NCBI GenBank assembly: GCA_964584775.1
Contig: CAZPBC010000036.1
Span: 1-20,258 of the forward strand
Length of the DNA: 20,258 nucleotides
Reading direction: 5' to 3'
Source of the DNA: CAZPBC01 sp964584775
GTDB lineage: Bacteria; Chlamydiota; Chlamydiia; Chlamydiales; SLFE01
Shown: positions 1-7,077 of the stretch, one piece after another
How the letters are laid out: each line of letters opens with the position of its first letter
Position numbering within the stretch: position 1 is the first letter of the stretch
The notes under the pieces: generated by a model
Databases searched by the model: none
What the model saw: only the letters and a program-made list of their open reading frames with translations
Told to the model about the DNA's origin: nothing
Translations under genes and position numbers: made by a program

Positions 1-1830
1 GAAGGGTATAGAAAAGTGATGGCTGAGGTAGACGCCTTCCCACTGCCTGTCGACGACGCCGGCTAGGAGAACTTGCATTTGTGTGATTCTATTTAGGACA
101 AAGTAGCGTTCTGGGTCGACATTTTCGGATTTGTCCACAAGAAAGCAATTTTCGAAGTACATCTTAGAAAGACGCCCTAGAGAAAGAATGCACTCTCTTG
201 CGAGGTCGGGATTTCCTTCAACTAGGTTAAGAAAGTCATCAGCTTGATTTGGAAGCCTCTCCATCATTTGGACCATTCCAAGATCAAGTGCTTGGTGGTT
301 TTTCTGCCGTAGAGCTTTTTCACAACACCTTTCGGCAAGGCTCAGCTTCTCTTCCAGTGTTGGGCATTTTTGAACCCCTTCTGCGAGACCGTAGTAGAGC
401 GATTCATCTTCTTCGGAAGGAGGGTGAAAGGGGACTTGTTTTAGTCCTTTGTCAAGGGGAGGGGCGGTGACGAGTGCTTCTTTGGGAAGGGGAGCTGTGC
501 CATCTGAAGGCTTTTTAAATTGAGCCTTTGTAGCGGGGTTTCCTTTTGCTCTAGAGGGGCGGTGCGACTGAAGAAATTTCCTAACCTCTTTCAGTTTTCG
601 ATGGTCCTGAAAGACGGTTTCTTTTCCGATGATGGCGTTCTTAAACGCTTTACGCACTTTGCGCCCTAGACTTTGGTGAGATTTATGAATCAGGTTCCAT
701 TCGTCCCGAGCCACAGCAGTCGCATTTTCCACTCGCTCAGTCAGAGCCATCATTTGCACATCATGTTTAAACCGCTTGTAGTTTGCCCTTGTCATCCGGC
801 TCGCTAGGAAGGCGCAAAGTGAGCGCCATGTACAGGTGCCAGAGCGTTGTCCAGACATCAGGTACTCAGGAACAACGACGGTTTGTTTTGGCTGACCTAA
901 GAGGCCATGTAAGCTCTTGTAGATATCTACAGGGCTGTAATCTGAGCGTTTTTGATCGTGCTGAGGAGAATGCCGCAGCTCATAGAGCGCTTGTAGGAAT
1001 TCATGAGATAGAACCTTGTCTGTTGGAATATCGCTCCATTCTGTATAAGAGGTCTTTTCCTTTCCATCTACCACTGCTTTTGGGTGGTTTTCAGAACCGC
1101 CCCCTAAATTGAAGATGCGTAGCGAGACCTTTCCTTCTTTTTGAGGGAAAAGTTCGTAGTACATGGCATGCCCGGGAGCACCGACCCATCCACCCGGAAG
1201 GAGAAAAGGCTTCTTCTGGGTGAGCCTTTTTTGTATCTGCTCTCGGCACTTTTCGATGAGCTCTATTGGAGGTGTCTCCGCTGAAAAAGACATTTCATCG
1301 ATAGAGAGAGCAAAAATGGTAGCCTCTTCTAACTCTTTGAGCAGTGCTGTATCGACTCCGTAGCCTTTTCCATCTTTAAGAAACTTCCAAAGAAATTCGA
1401 GCATCTCTGAAGACTTAGCTCCCTCGAGCTGACTACCCCTTCCAAATTCATCTCCGGCAATGTGAAGAAGCACTCTTGGTGAAGTTTTTTTTCGAGGACG
1501 AAGAACCTTGATCGCTTGCCTGATCTCATAGGATTGCGTTTTTGTGCAGGGCTCTTTGAGAAGGTGTTGGCATATCTTTAGGAGTTTTGGCTCTACGGCA
1601 GGCTGTGCTGTTGCTTCATAGATGTAGTGTTGGACCAGTTTTCGGGCAAGATCACTGTTGTACCACCTACCATAGTCAAGCAGATAATAAATAATTCGTT
1701 TTACAAGGAGGAGGATTTTGTTAACTACACGAACGACAATAAAACGATCAAGCTGCGCTTCGGTGGGGTCGAGTAGGGAGTAGACCCGGTCGAGGTGGTT
1801 CAGACAGTAGTTGCTTTCAGTAGAATTCAT
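1..1830 (-). CDS. Putative CE-clan-like cysteine protease (partial, C-terminus beyond the window)
   Basis: An open frame of 610 codons reads from ATG at 1830 to the left edge with no stop, so the C-terminus is missing. A TAG lies in frame directly before the ATG, which fixes the start. I see no good Shine-Dalgarno. No signal peptide is visible. Residues 211-220 (LPGGWVGAPG) lead into His221 (GHAMYYEL), then a predicted strand ending in Asn241 (LRIFN), then Gln328 and Cys333 in GQRSGTCTWRSL. His, Asn/Asp, Gln, Cys in this order, with about 20 residues from His to Asn and Gln five before Cys, is the arrangement of CE-clan peptidases (Ulp1, YopJ, chlamydial deubiquitinases). The Asn-to-Cys distance is longer than in Ulp1. 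The rest (helical N-terminus, basic stretch near 390-450) is unrecognised. A host-directed deubiquitinase or deSUMOylase is an inference; an acyltransferase or unrelated fold is possible. Confidence 0.7.
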   Translation of the reverse strand, partial: MNSTESNYCLNHLDRVYSLLDPTEAQLDRFIVVRVVNKILLLVKRIIYYLLDYGRWYNSDLARKLVQHYIYEATAQPAVEPKLLKICQHLLKEPCTKTQSYEIRQAIKVLRPRKKTSPRVLLHIAGDEFGRGSQLEGAKSSEMLEFLWKFLKDGKGYGVDTALLKELEEATIFALSIDEMSFSAETPPIELIEKCREQIQKRLTQKKPFLLPGGWVGAPGHAMYYELFPQKEGKVSLRIFNLGGGSENHPKAVVDGKEKTSYTEWSDIPTDKVLSHEFLQALYELRHSPQHDQKRSDYSPVDIYKSLHGLLGQPKQTVVVPEYLMSGQRSGTCTWRSLCAFLASRMTRANYKRFKHDVQMMALTERVENATAVARDEWNLIHKSHQSLGRKVRKAFKNAIIGKETVFQDHRKLKEVRKFLQSHRPSRAKGNPATKAQFKKPSDGTAPLPKEALVTAPPLDKGLKQVPFHPPSEEDESLYYGLAEGVQKCPTLEEKLSLAERCCEKALRQKNHQALDLGMVQMMERLPNQADDFLNLVEGNPDLARECILSLGRLSKMYFENCFLVDKSENVDPERYFVLNRITQMQVLLAGVVDRQWEGVYLSHHFSIPF

Positions 1831-1945
1831 CTAGTTCGCTTTATAGGGCTTAGGAGACCAATTGTAGATCAAGAATGTTTAGATTCGGTAAAGATGCTCT
1901 TTTTTAGAATCAGGGGAGTGAACGACTGTCAAAGAGCCTGGACTC

Positions 1946-2542
1946 TTAGGAATTGACCTCTCTTTCGTGAAGCGCTTTGCGGATTTTTTCCACGTTGCTT
2001 CTGGCGTTCGCGATCTTACTCACTTCGGCTAATTTGAGTCTTTCCTTGGGGCCAAACGGGACGCCGTGTTCAATCGCTTTTAGGATGATTGTTGTGGCGT
2101 TATTGGAAGCATTGGCGTGAGCCAGCGTTTCGATTAGGCTGATCATGTGGTCTGTCGTGATTGGGGAGTCGTGCTCAATCGCGGTGACGATAACCCAAGT
2201 GGCATTGTTCGAGGCGTTTGCCATTTTAAGTAGCGCGATCAACTTTGCCATGTTGAAGGGATCGATCTTATGCCCTTCCTCAATCAAGTTAATGAGTTCT
2301 TTGGCTGAGTAGTTAGAGGTGCCTGCATGATTCAAGCCGTCGACGAGCTCCTCTATCAAATAGAAGATCTCCTCATCTTCGATTTCTTCATTCGCTACGC
2401 CTATATGGTATGCGACAAACTCATCAGAAAGAATCATCGAGTCCTTTGCTGCAAGGCTGCTGCAAAGTAAGAGCATTCCTAAAAGCAAGAATCTAGATAG
2501 TTCAAAGCTTGTGATCGATCTTTTTTTTGTCTTCGACGGCAT
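1946..2542 (-). CDS. Secreted 198-aa protein with 35-residue helical repeats
   Basis: The protein starts with a basic n-region and a hydrophobic stretch (residues 17-31) ending LAA-KD, a likely Sec signal peptide. The mature part has three copies of a 35-residue unit. The marker ANASNNAT occurs at residues 108-115 and 143-150, and a degraded ANARSN occurs at 178-183. Each unit is predicted to be two helices (such as LIETLAHANASNNATTII then LKAIEHG), which suggests a small helical solenoid for protein binding. An AAGGAG Shine-Dalgarno sits about 4 nt before the ATG. The gene follows the kinase-like gene by 24 nt on the same strand, so the two probably share a transcript. I recognise no family. 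A decayed copy of its 5' end lies at about 4170-4308. Confidence 0.8.
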   Translation of the reverse strand: MPSKTKKRSITSFELSRFLLLGMLLLCSSLAAKDSMILSDEFVAYHIGVANEEIEDEEIFYLIEELVDGLNHAGTSNYSAKELINLIEEGHKIDPFNMAKLIALLKMANASNNATWVIVTAIEHDSPITTDHMISLIETLAHANASNNATTIILKAIEHGVPFGPKERLKLAEVSKIANARSNVEKIRKALHEREVNS

Positions 2543-2566
2543 GTGTTCTCCTTAAGGTTTAATCTA

Positions 2567-3898
2567 TTATGCGAATTGCAGCTTGAGCTGCTTATCAACC
2601 ATTTGGAGTACATGGGGAACCCCTTCTATACAGCTAAAGAACTGCTTTTGCAACGGAAACAGCTTTTTTTGCACCTCCTCCATTTTTCGCCTTTTTGTTT
2701 CTGTGATATCGAACCAGAGCTCGGAAGGGTTTGTCGCAGTTTCTTGAATTTGGCTATGCAAGTTCTTGGCTCGACGACTCAGAATGAAGGAGGTGACCAG
2801 TACCGCTGATGGAATGATGAGAACGCTGAGGGCGAGGGTGACCATCCCAATCTGGATGATTCCAATGGCATGGATCACCGGAACGACAGCCATACCAGCC
2901 ACAGCAAGCGTGATTTTCCATATCGAAAGTTTGGGAGAGGAAACTTTTGAATACTCTTCATAGACGACTTTGCTAAAAGCGTCTAATTCTTTGGTCTTAG
3001 CTGAATACGCTAAAGTGAATAACCCAATTCTGGTGCATTTTTCTACACTATGAGCTTTTGGGTGGAAGAGCCAGTTTTTAAATCCGGACTGCTTAGCGAC
3101 CATGAGTCCTGCAGGTTCGGTGTCGATGATCGTGACTTTTCCCTTAGAGTCGACGCGGATGTTTTCAAAAGTCGCATCTGTAATCCCCACTTTCGCAACG
3201 AGAGTGGAGATTTTTCTCGCGAGTTGACGCTGTTCCTCTCTCTGCATTTTTTGAATATTCCTCACTGTCTGGTCTGGGGAGGGAATATCGACTTTTTCAG
3301 AGAGCACACAGTACTTTCTTGTCGCCTTTGTTTCAGAATCACTTCCCGGTAGTTGAACAACGTACTTTTTCGGGACGTGGACACCTAGGTTATACTCTTG
3401 TGATACTCTTTGAATACGCGCAGCCATTGCGATGCGCATTAGACTATCTTCGGGAGTGAAGTGGCTCATCTCATCTAGATGTAGATTTACAGGGCCCATG
3501 ATGTATTGATCGGCTGGAACTCGATCTGCACCTGATTTGATGACATATCCTGGGACGTCCTTGTGTTCGACAACGCTATAGAAGGGGTGGAGTATACCAC
3601 TGGACATTTCAGGCTTTGTGCTTAGAGTTGTAAAACCGTGGTTACGAAGAGTTTTAACACGTTCTGGAATGGTTTTGCTGAGGTCATAGCTCAGAGGTTC
3701 CGAAAAAATTTTTCGTACATCGGGGGCACTAAGGACTTTTTGAGCTGCCTGAGCAGTTTCAGGGTCGACATTTGCAAGGAGGTGAGGCTTTAGCCCTGCG
3801 TCACTGAGGTCTACCGGCGGAGTGTAGGTGTTTTGATAGAAGAAAGATTTAGCAAAATCCCATGTAGAGGGGAGTTGTTGTTCGATGGTTACAGGCAT
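2567..3898 (-). CDS. Kinase-like protein with Inc-type bilobed membrane segment, paralogue 1
   Basis: This is a 443-aa protein without a signal peptide. Residues about 105-265 resemble a protein-kinase-like fold. Lys121 in GYVIKSG fits the beta-3 lysine. YCVLSEKV near 196-203 fits a hinge. Asp241 and Asn246 in TDATFENI are five apart, as in HRDxxxxN catalytic loops. Asp259 in IIDTEP lies 13 after Asn246, the spacing to the DFG aspartate. Residues about 328-374 form a long bilobed hydrophobic segment like chlamydial inclusion-membrane (Inc) proteins, followed by a charged, probably coiled-coil tail. A GGA-type Shine-Dalgarno precedes the ATG. The gene is divergent from a truncated tag copy and is followed by the repeat-protein gene. 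Family membership is inferred from motif spacing, and activity is unknown because glycine-loop and HRD histidine equivalents are not clear. Its paralogue lies at 4309-5676. Confidence 0.8.
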   Translation of the reverse strand: MPVTIEQQLPSTWDFAKSFFYQNTYTPPVDLSDAGLKPHLLANVDPETAQAAQKVLSAPDVRKIFSEPLSYDLSKTIPERVKTLRNHGFTTLSTKPEMSSGILHPFYSVVEHKDVPGYVIKSGADRVPADQYIMGPVNLHLDEMSHFTPEDSLMRIAMAARIQRVSQEYNLGVHVPKKYVVQLPGSDSETKATRKYCVLSEKVDIPSPDQTVRNIQKMQREEQRQLARKISTLVAKVGITDATFENIRVDSKGKVTIIDTEPAGLMVAKQSGFKNWLFHPKAHSVEKCTRIGLFTLAYSAKTKELDAFSKVVYEEYSKVSSPKLSIWKITLAVAGMAVVPVIHAIGIIQIGMVTLALSVLIIPSAVLVTSFILSRRAKNLHSQIQETATNPSELWFDITETKRRKMEEVQKKLFPLQKQFFSCIEGVPHVLQMVDKQLKLQFA

Positions 3899-3983
3899 GT
3901 AAGGTCCTTTTTTTGTGTTTTAAGTTAACTTATAGGCTAAGTGTTAAGACTATTTAAAGCCTCGTTTTTTTTGTGGAAGTGTT
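3899..3983. promoter_or_regulatory. Divergent promoter region, left copy, with 12-bp palindrome
   Basis: This 85-bp AT-rich spacer separates kinase-like paralogue 1 from the broken tag copy. A perfect palindrome, TAAGTTAACTTA, lies at 3921-3932. Reading leftward, TTAAAT and TATAAG are spaced 17 nt apart and could be a weak promoter for the kinase-like gene, with TATAAG overlapping the palindrome region. The spacer shows no difference from its duplicate at 5677-5761. Confidence 0.4.
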
Positions 3984-4151
3984 ATGCTACCCATCATGAA
4001 AACGCGTTGTTTTGGAGAAGGTAAAGAGTTTTATGAGATCTACCATGATCAGGAATGGGGAGTTCCAGTCCCTGATGATCAAAAACTCTTTGAGATGTGG
4101 GTGCTTGAGGGGGCTCAAGCGTGTTCTGATAGAGACCGCCAAAGATTTTAG
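3984..4151 (+). pseudogene. Truncated tag copy (5' fragment)
   Basis: The first 43 codons match the intact tag at 5762 almost exactly, with a Pro for His change near residue 30 and a Met-Trp change near residue 39. They include the zinc-ligand Cys9 and His21. Similarity fades after EGAQA, and the frame ends in a TAG at 4149-4151 after 55 codons. The DNA-binding body and the C-terminal His/Cys zinc ligands are absent, so no glycosylase can be made. It is the remnant left at the junction of the tandem duplication. Confidence 0.85.
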
Positions 4152-4169
4152 AAAGACGGTGCTAAACCA

Positions 4170-4308
4170 AGGTGGTATGTCACAAACTCTTTAGAAAGAA
4201 TCATTGAGTTCTTTGCTGAAAGGCTTCTGTAAAACAAGAGCATTCCTAGAAGAACGCATCTAGGAAGCACGTATCTAGATAGTTCAAAGCTTGTGATCGA
4301 TCGTTTTA
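4170..4308 (-). pseudogene. Decayed 5' fragment of the secreted repeat-protein gene
   Basis: Read on the reverse strand, this stretch aligns with about 2405-2542, the signal-peptide end of the 198-aa repeat protein. The shared segments include one around the GATCGATC motif near the start and one around AGAATCAT. It carries an insertion of roughly 17 nt, several substitutions and has lost the start codon. The second kinase-like gene ends immediately before it at 4309. It marks the left end of the right-hand duplicate. Confidence 0.75.
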
Positions 4309-5676
4309 TTAATTTCGAAGGAGTCCATCATCCGATGTTTTCGACCGTTGTTCTGTCTGCATTTTGAGCACAACATCCATCGTTTGGCGCACACGGGGAA
4401 CGCCTTCTATACTGCTAAAGAACTGCTTTTGCAACGCAAACAGCCTTTTTTCTATATCCTTTAATTTTTGTCTTAATTCTTCTTTTGGGAGGTAGTTGCA
4501 TATACCAAGCTCTGACTTAACCTCTAGGAAGTTGGCAGCAAAGTTCTTGGCTCGTTGGCTCAAGATGAGGGAGGTGACGAGTATTGTTCCAGGAATCATC
4601 AAGACACTAAGCGCAAGGGTCACTATCCCAATTTGGATGATTCCAATGGCATGAATCACAGGAACGAGGGCCATCCCAGCCACAGCAAGCGTGATTTTCC
4701 ACATCGAGAGTTTGGGGGAGGAAACTTTTGAATACTCTTCATGGACGACTTTGCTAAAAGTGTCTAACTCTTTGGCTTTAGCAGAGTATGCTAAACTATA
4801 CAGTCCAATTCTAGCGCATTTTTCTACACTGTGACCTTTTGAGTAAAAGAACCAATTTTTGTGTTCGGACTGCTTAGCGACCATGAGGCCAGCAGGTTCG
4901 GTGTCGATGACAGTGATCTTTCCTTTAGAATCGACGCGGATGTTTTCAAAAGTGGCATCTGCCATTCCGACTTTCGTAACGAGAGTGGAGATTCTTCTTG
5001 CGAGCTGACGCTGTGCCTCCTTGTCCATCCCTACAATATTCTTCATTGTTTGATCAGGTGAAGGAATGTCAACTTTTTCAGAGAGCACACAGTACTTTCT
5101 TGTAGGCTTTGTTTCAGAATCACTTTCCGGTAGTTGAACAACATACTTTTTAGGGACGTGGACACCAAGGTTGTATTCTTGTGATACTCTTTGAATACGT
5201 GCAGCCATTGCGATGCGCATTAGACTATCTTCGGCAGTGAAGTGGCTCAATTCATCTAGATGTGGATTGTTAGGGCCCATGATGTATTGATCGGTAGGAA
5301 TTCGATCCGCACCCGACTTGATGACATATCCTGGGACATCCTTGTGTTCGACAACGTTATAGAAGGGGTGCTGTTTGTCACTGTTCGTAGAAGGTTTCGT
5401 GCTTAGAGTTGTAAAACCGTTGTCCTCAAGAGCAGAAATATGAAAATAAACGTTGCAGCTGTCATAGCTCAGTGGTTTAGAAAACATTTTTCGTACATCG
5501 GGGGCACTAAGGACTTTTTGAGCTGCCTGAGCAGTTTCAGGGTCGACATTTGCAAGGAGGTGAGGCTTTAGCCCTGCGTCACTGAGGTCTACCGGCGGAG
5601 TGTAGGTGTTTTGATAGAAGAAAGATTTAGCAAAATCCCATGTAGAGGGGAGTTGTTGTTCGATGGTTACAGGCAT
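4309..5676 (-). CDS. Kinase-like protein with Inc-type bilobed membrane segment, paralogue 2
   Basis: This is a 455-aa paralogue of the protein encoded at 2567-3898. Residues 1-63 are identical. The kinase-like signature is kept: Lys120 (GYVIKSG), Asp240 and Asn245 (ADATFENI) and Asp258 (VIDTEP) with the same spacings. The long hydrophobic segment (about 327-373) is also kept. Residues about 73-105 and the tail after about 377 differ strongly between the copies. The tail here is longer and ends TSDDGLLRN, which reads into sequence around the decayed repeat-protein gene. Upstream sequence and Shine-Dalgarno are the same as in paralogue 1. No intact repeat-protein gene follows this copy. The role is unknown; an inclusion-membrane or secreted kinase-like effector is the best inference. 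Confidence 0.8.
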   Translation of the reverse strand: MPVTIEQQLPSTWDFAKSFFYQNTYTPPVDLSDAGLKPHLLANVDPETAQAAQKVLSAPDVRKMFSKPLSYDSCNVYFHISALEDNGFTTLSTKPSTNSDKQHPFYNVVEHKDVPGYVIKSGADRIPTDQYIMGPNNPHLDELSHFTAEDSLMRIAMAARIQRVSQEYNLGVHVPKKYVVQLPESDSETKPTRKYCVLSEKVDIPSPDQTMKNIVGMDKEAQRQLARRISTLVTKVGMADATFENIRVDSKGKITVIDTEPAGLMVAKQSEHKNWFFYSKGHSVEKCARIGLYSLAYSAKAKELDTFSKVVHEEYSKVSSPKLSMWKITLAVAGMALVPVIHAIGIIQIGIVTLALSVLMIPGTILVTSLILSQRAKNFAANFLEVKSELGICNYLPKEELRQKLKDIEKRLFALQKQFFSSIEGVPRVRQTMDVVLKMQTEQRSKTSDDGLLRN

Positions 5677-5761
5677 GTAAGGTCCTTTTTTTGTGTTTTA
5701 AGTTAACTTATAGGCTAAGTGTTAAGACTATTTAAAGCCTCGTTTTTTTTGTGGAAGTGTT
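5677..5761. promoter_or_regulatory. Divergent promoter region, right copy, with 12-bp palindrome
   Basis: This spacer separates kinase-like paralogue 2 (leftward) from intact tag (rightward). The perfect palindrome TAAGTTAACTTA lies at 5699-5710 and could be an operator serving both directions. A weak leftward promoter (TTAAAT, 17 nt, TATAAG) is visible, and the rightward elements are less clear. GGAAG at 5753-5757 is the only Shine-Dalgarno candidate for tag. Confidence 0.4.
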
Positions 5762-6325
5762 ATGCTACCCATCATGAAAACGCGTTGTTTTGGAGAAGGT
5801 AAAGAGTTTTATGAGATCTACCATGATCAGGAATGGGGAGTTCCAGTCCATGATGATCAAAAACTCTTTGAAATGCTGGTTCTTGAGGGGGCTCAAGCTG
5901 GACTGAGTTGGGAGACGGTTCTTAAAAAACGAGAGGGCTACCGTAAGGCTTTTCACCGTTTTGATCCCAAGAGGGTGGCTGCGATGAAAGACGCTGAGCT
6001 TGAGGCGCTGCGGGACAATCCAGAGATCATTCGCAATCGACTCAAAATTGACGCTGCGCGGAAAAACGCTCAAGTTTTCTTAGAGATCCAGAAGGAATTT
6101 GGGTCGTTTGATGACTACCTCTGGGCTTTCGTGGACCATGAGCCCATCGTGAATCAATGGAAAGATTTTTCAGAGGTACCTGTCTCGACAGAGGTGAGCG
6201 ACGCGATCTCCAAAGATTTAAAAAAGCGTGGGATGACCTTTGTGGGAACCACGATCATCTATGCCTACATGCAAGCAGTGGGGCTTGTCGATGACCACCT
6301 CCTGACCTGTTTCAAGAGGCAATGA
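5762..6325 (+). CDS. tag: DNA-3-methyladenine glycosylase I
   Basis: Tag removes 3-methyladenine from alkylated DNA, starting base-excision repair. The 187-aa protein has the family length and aligns end to end with E. coli Tag. Shared segments include YHDQEWGVP, LEGAQAGLSWETVLKKRE and KKRGMTFVGTTIIYAYMQAVGLVDDH. The zinc ligands of the family are present (Cys9, His21, His179, Cys183). Glu42 and Trp50 in the LEG...LSW region correspond to the base-recognition residues. The ATG at 5762 has GGAAG just upstream. A second ATG at 5774 would give an N-terminus closer to E. coli Tag but has no adjacent Shine-Dalgarno. The stop overlaps the next start as ATGA, so the two genes are translationally coupled. 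A truncated copy lies at 3984. Confidence 0.95.
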   Translation: MLPIMKTRCFGEGKEFYEIYHDQEWGVPVHDDQKLFEMLVLEGAQAGLSWETVLKKREGYRKAFHRFDPKRVAAMKDAELEALRDNPEIIRNRLKIDAARKNAQVFLEIQKEFGSFDDYLWAFVDHEPIVNQWKDFSEVPVSTEVSDAISKDLKKRGMTFVGTTIIYAYMQAVGLVDDHLLTCFKRQ

Positions 6326-7077
6326 ATTTAGCTCCACTCAACGCTTTACAAACTCAAGAGCAAATTCTCGACTTCGCCAGGAGAGAGCTTGCTCCTTGCC
6401 GCGATCATCGAGCGAAGGTCTTTCTTTTTGCTCTCTATGGCCCCTCCTTTGACCCTTACCTTGCAAGAACGACATTGGAAAGGATGCTCAAGGACCGCGT
6501 TGTGCGAGAGGTCCGACCTCTTCAGATGAAGCGTATCCCGACCGACCCGTGGAAGTTTGAGGGAGTCGATCCGGATGACTGGGTCACGGTCTCTTTTGGA
6601 GGAGGAGAGCATTTCTTGAAGGACTTCTTGGAGGGAAGAGTGACAGGATACTATAACGAAGTCACGATGAACGCAGATGGGATCTTTGTCGCTCCTCATG
6701 TTGAGCGGTGTCGGGATATCAGTGAAAAGCGAGAGTGGATGTACGCGGTGCGAGCATTGACAACATGGCTCGATCAGCCGATCGTTCTGACAGCAGAGAT
6801 CCAAGCAAAGCATTTGACGGCGACCCATAATAGACACGAAGCCTTACTGCTTCCAGAAGACATCCCCTATCTGCAGGATGTGCGTCTAGAGCGCATTTTG
6901 ATAGGGGCTGGCGAGGACCTCAGAAAGAGGGTGCTTCACCGCTCCATCGGATACTTAAGTGAACAGGCGTTTAAGGGATTCGAAAGAGAACAAATGGTGC
7001 AGTGTATACGAGCGTGTTGTGCCTTCCTCGGTCAGCGTGAATCTGACTACCTTCCGTTCGACAGAAAGAAGCCTTAG
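6322..7077 (+). CDS. Unrecognised 251-aa protein coupled to tag
   Basis: I do not recognise a family. The protein is soluble, with no signal peptide or membrane segment, and rich in Arg, Glu and Asp. A distinct central part (residues about 85-130) contains DWVTVSFGGGEHFLKDFL and a GYYNEVTMNADG stretch. The C-terminus contains ERILIGAGEDLRKR and ends QRESDYLPFDRKKP. The start codon shares ATGA with the stop of tag, so it is probably co-translated with the repair enzyme. The 3' end overlaps the convergent LRR-like gene by 4 nt. A role linked to DNA repair is possible from context only. Confidence 0.8.
   Translation: MNLAPLNALQTQEQILDFARRELAPCRDHRAKVFLFALYGPSFDPYLARTTLERMLKDRVVREVRPLQMKRIPTDPWKFEGVDPDDWVTVSFGGGEHFLKDFLEGRVTGYYNEVTMNADGIFVAPHVERCRDISEKREWMYAVRALTTWLDQPIVLTAEIQAKHLTATHNRHEALLLPEDIPYLQDVRLERILIGAGEDLRKRVLHRSIGYLSEQAFKGFEREQMVQCIRACCAFLGQRESDYLPFDRKKP

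Larger units (their letters stand above)
2405..4130. repeat. Tandem duplication, left copy
   Basis: This segment is homologous to about 4170-5908, with an offset of about 1.78 kb over most of its length. It carries the 5' part of the secreted repeat-protein gene, the first kinase-like gene, the divergent promoter region and the first part of tag. The order of intact and broken genes is what a direct tandem duplication with both breakpoints inside genes would give. No transposase or terminal inverted repeat is present. The exact ends are blurred by divergence. Confidence 0.85.
4170..5908. repeat. Tandem duplication, right copy
   Basis: This segment is homologous to 2405-4130. It holds the decayed start of the repeat-protein gene, kinase-like paralogue 2, the divergent promoter and the start of the intact tag gene. 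Divergence from the left copy is uneven. There is no visible mismatch between 3708-4071 and 5486-5849, but there is clear divergence in the middle of the kinase-like genes, at their 3' ends and at the outer edges. Confidence 0.85.

Noticed and set aside
783..1363. Forward open frames in the first 1.5 kb
   Set aside because: They are antisense to the continuous 610-codon reverse frame, which has motifs and no internal stop.
1932..1947. Hairpin after the repeat-protein gene as a terminator
   Set aside because: The stem is only 5 bp (AAGAG with CTCTT), overlaps the stop codon and has no T-run in the leftward direction.
4012..4194. Forward 60-codon open frame
   Set aside because: It lies in a different frame over the truncated tag copy and the duplication junction; the true tag frame starts at 3984.
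2405..5908. Transposon or insertion sequence as the cause of the duplication
   Set aside because: There is no transposase, terminal inverted repeat or target-site duplication; the gene order fits a plain tandem duplication.
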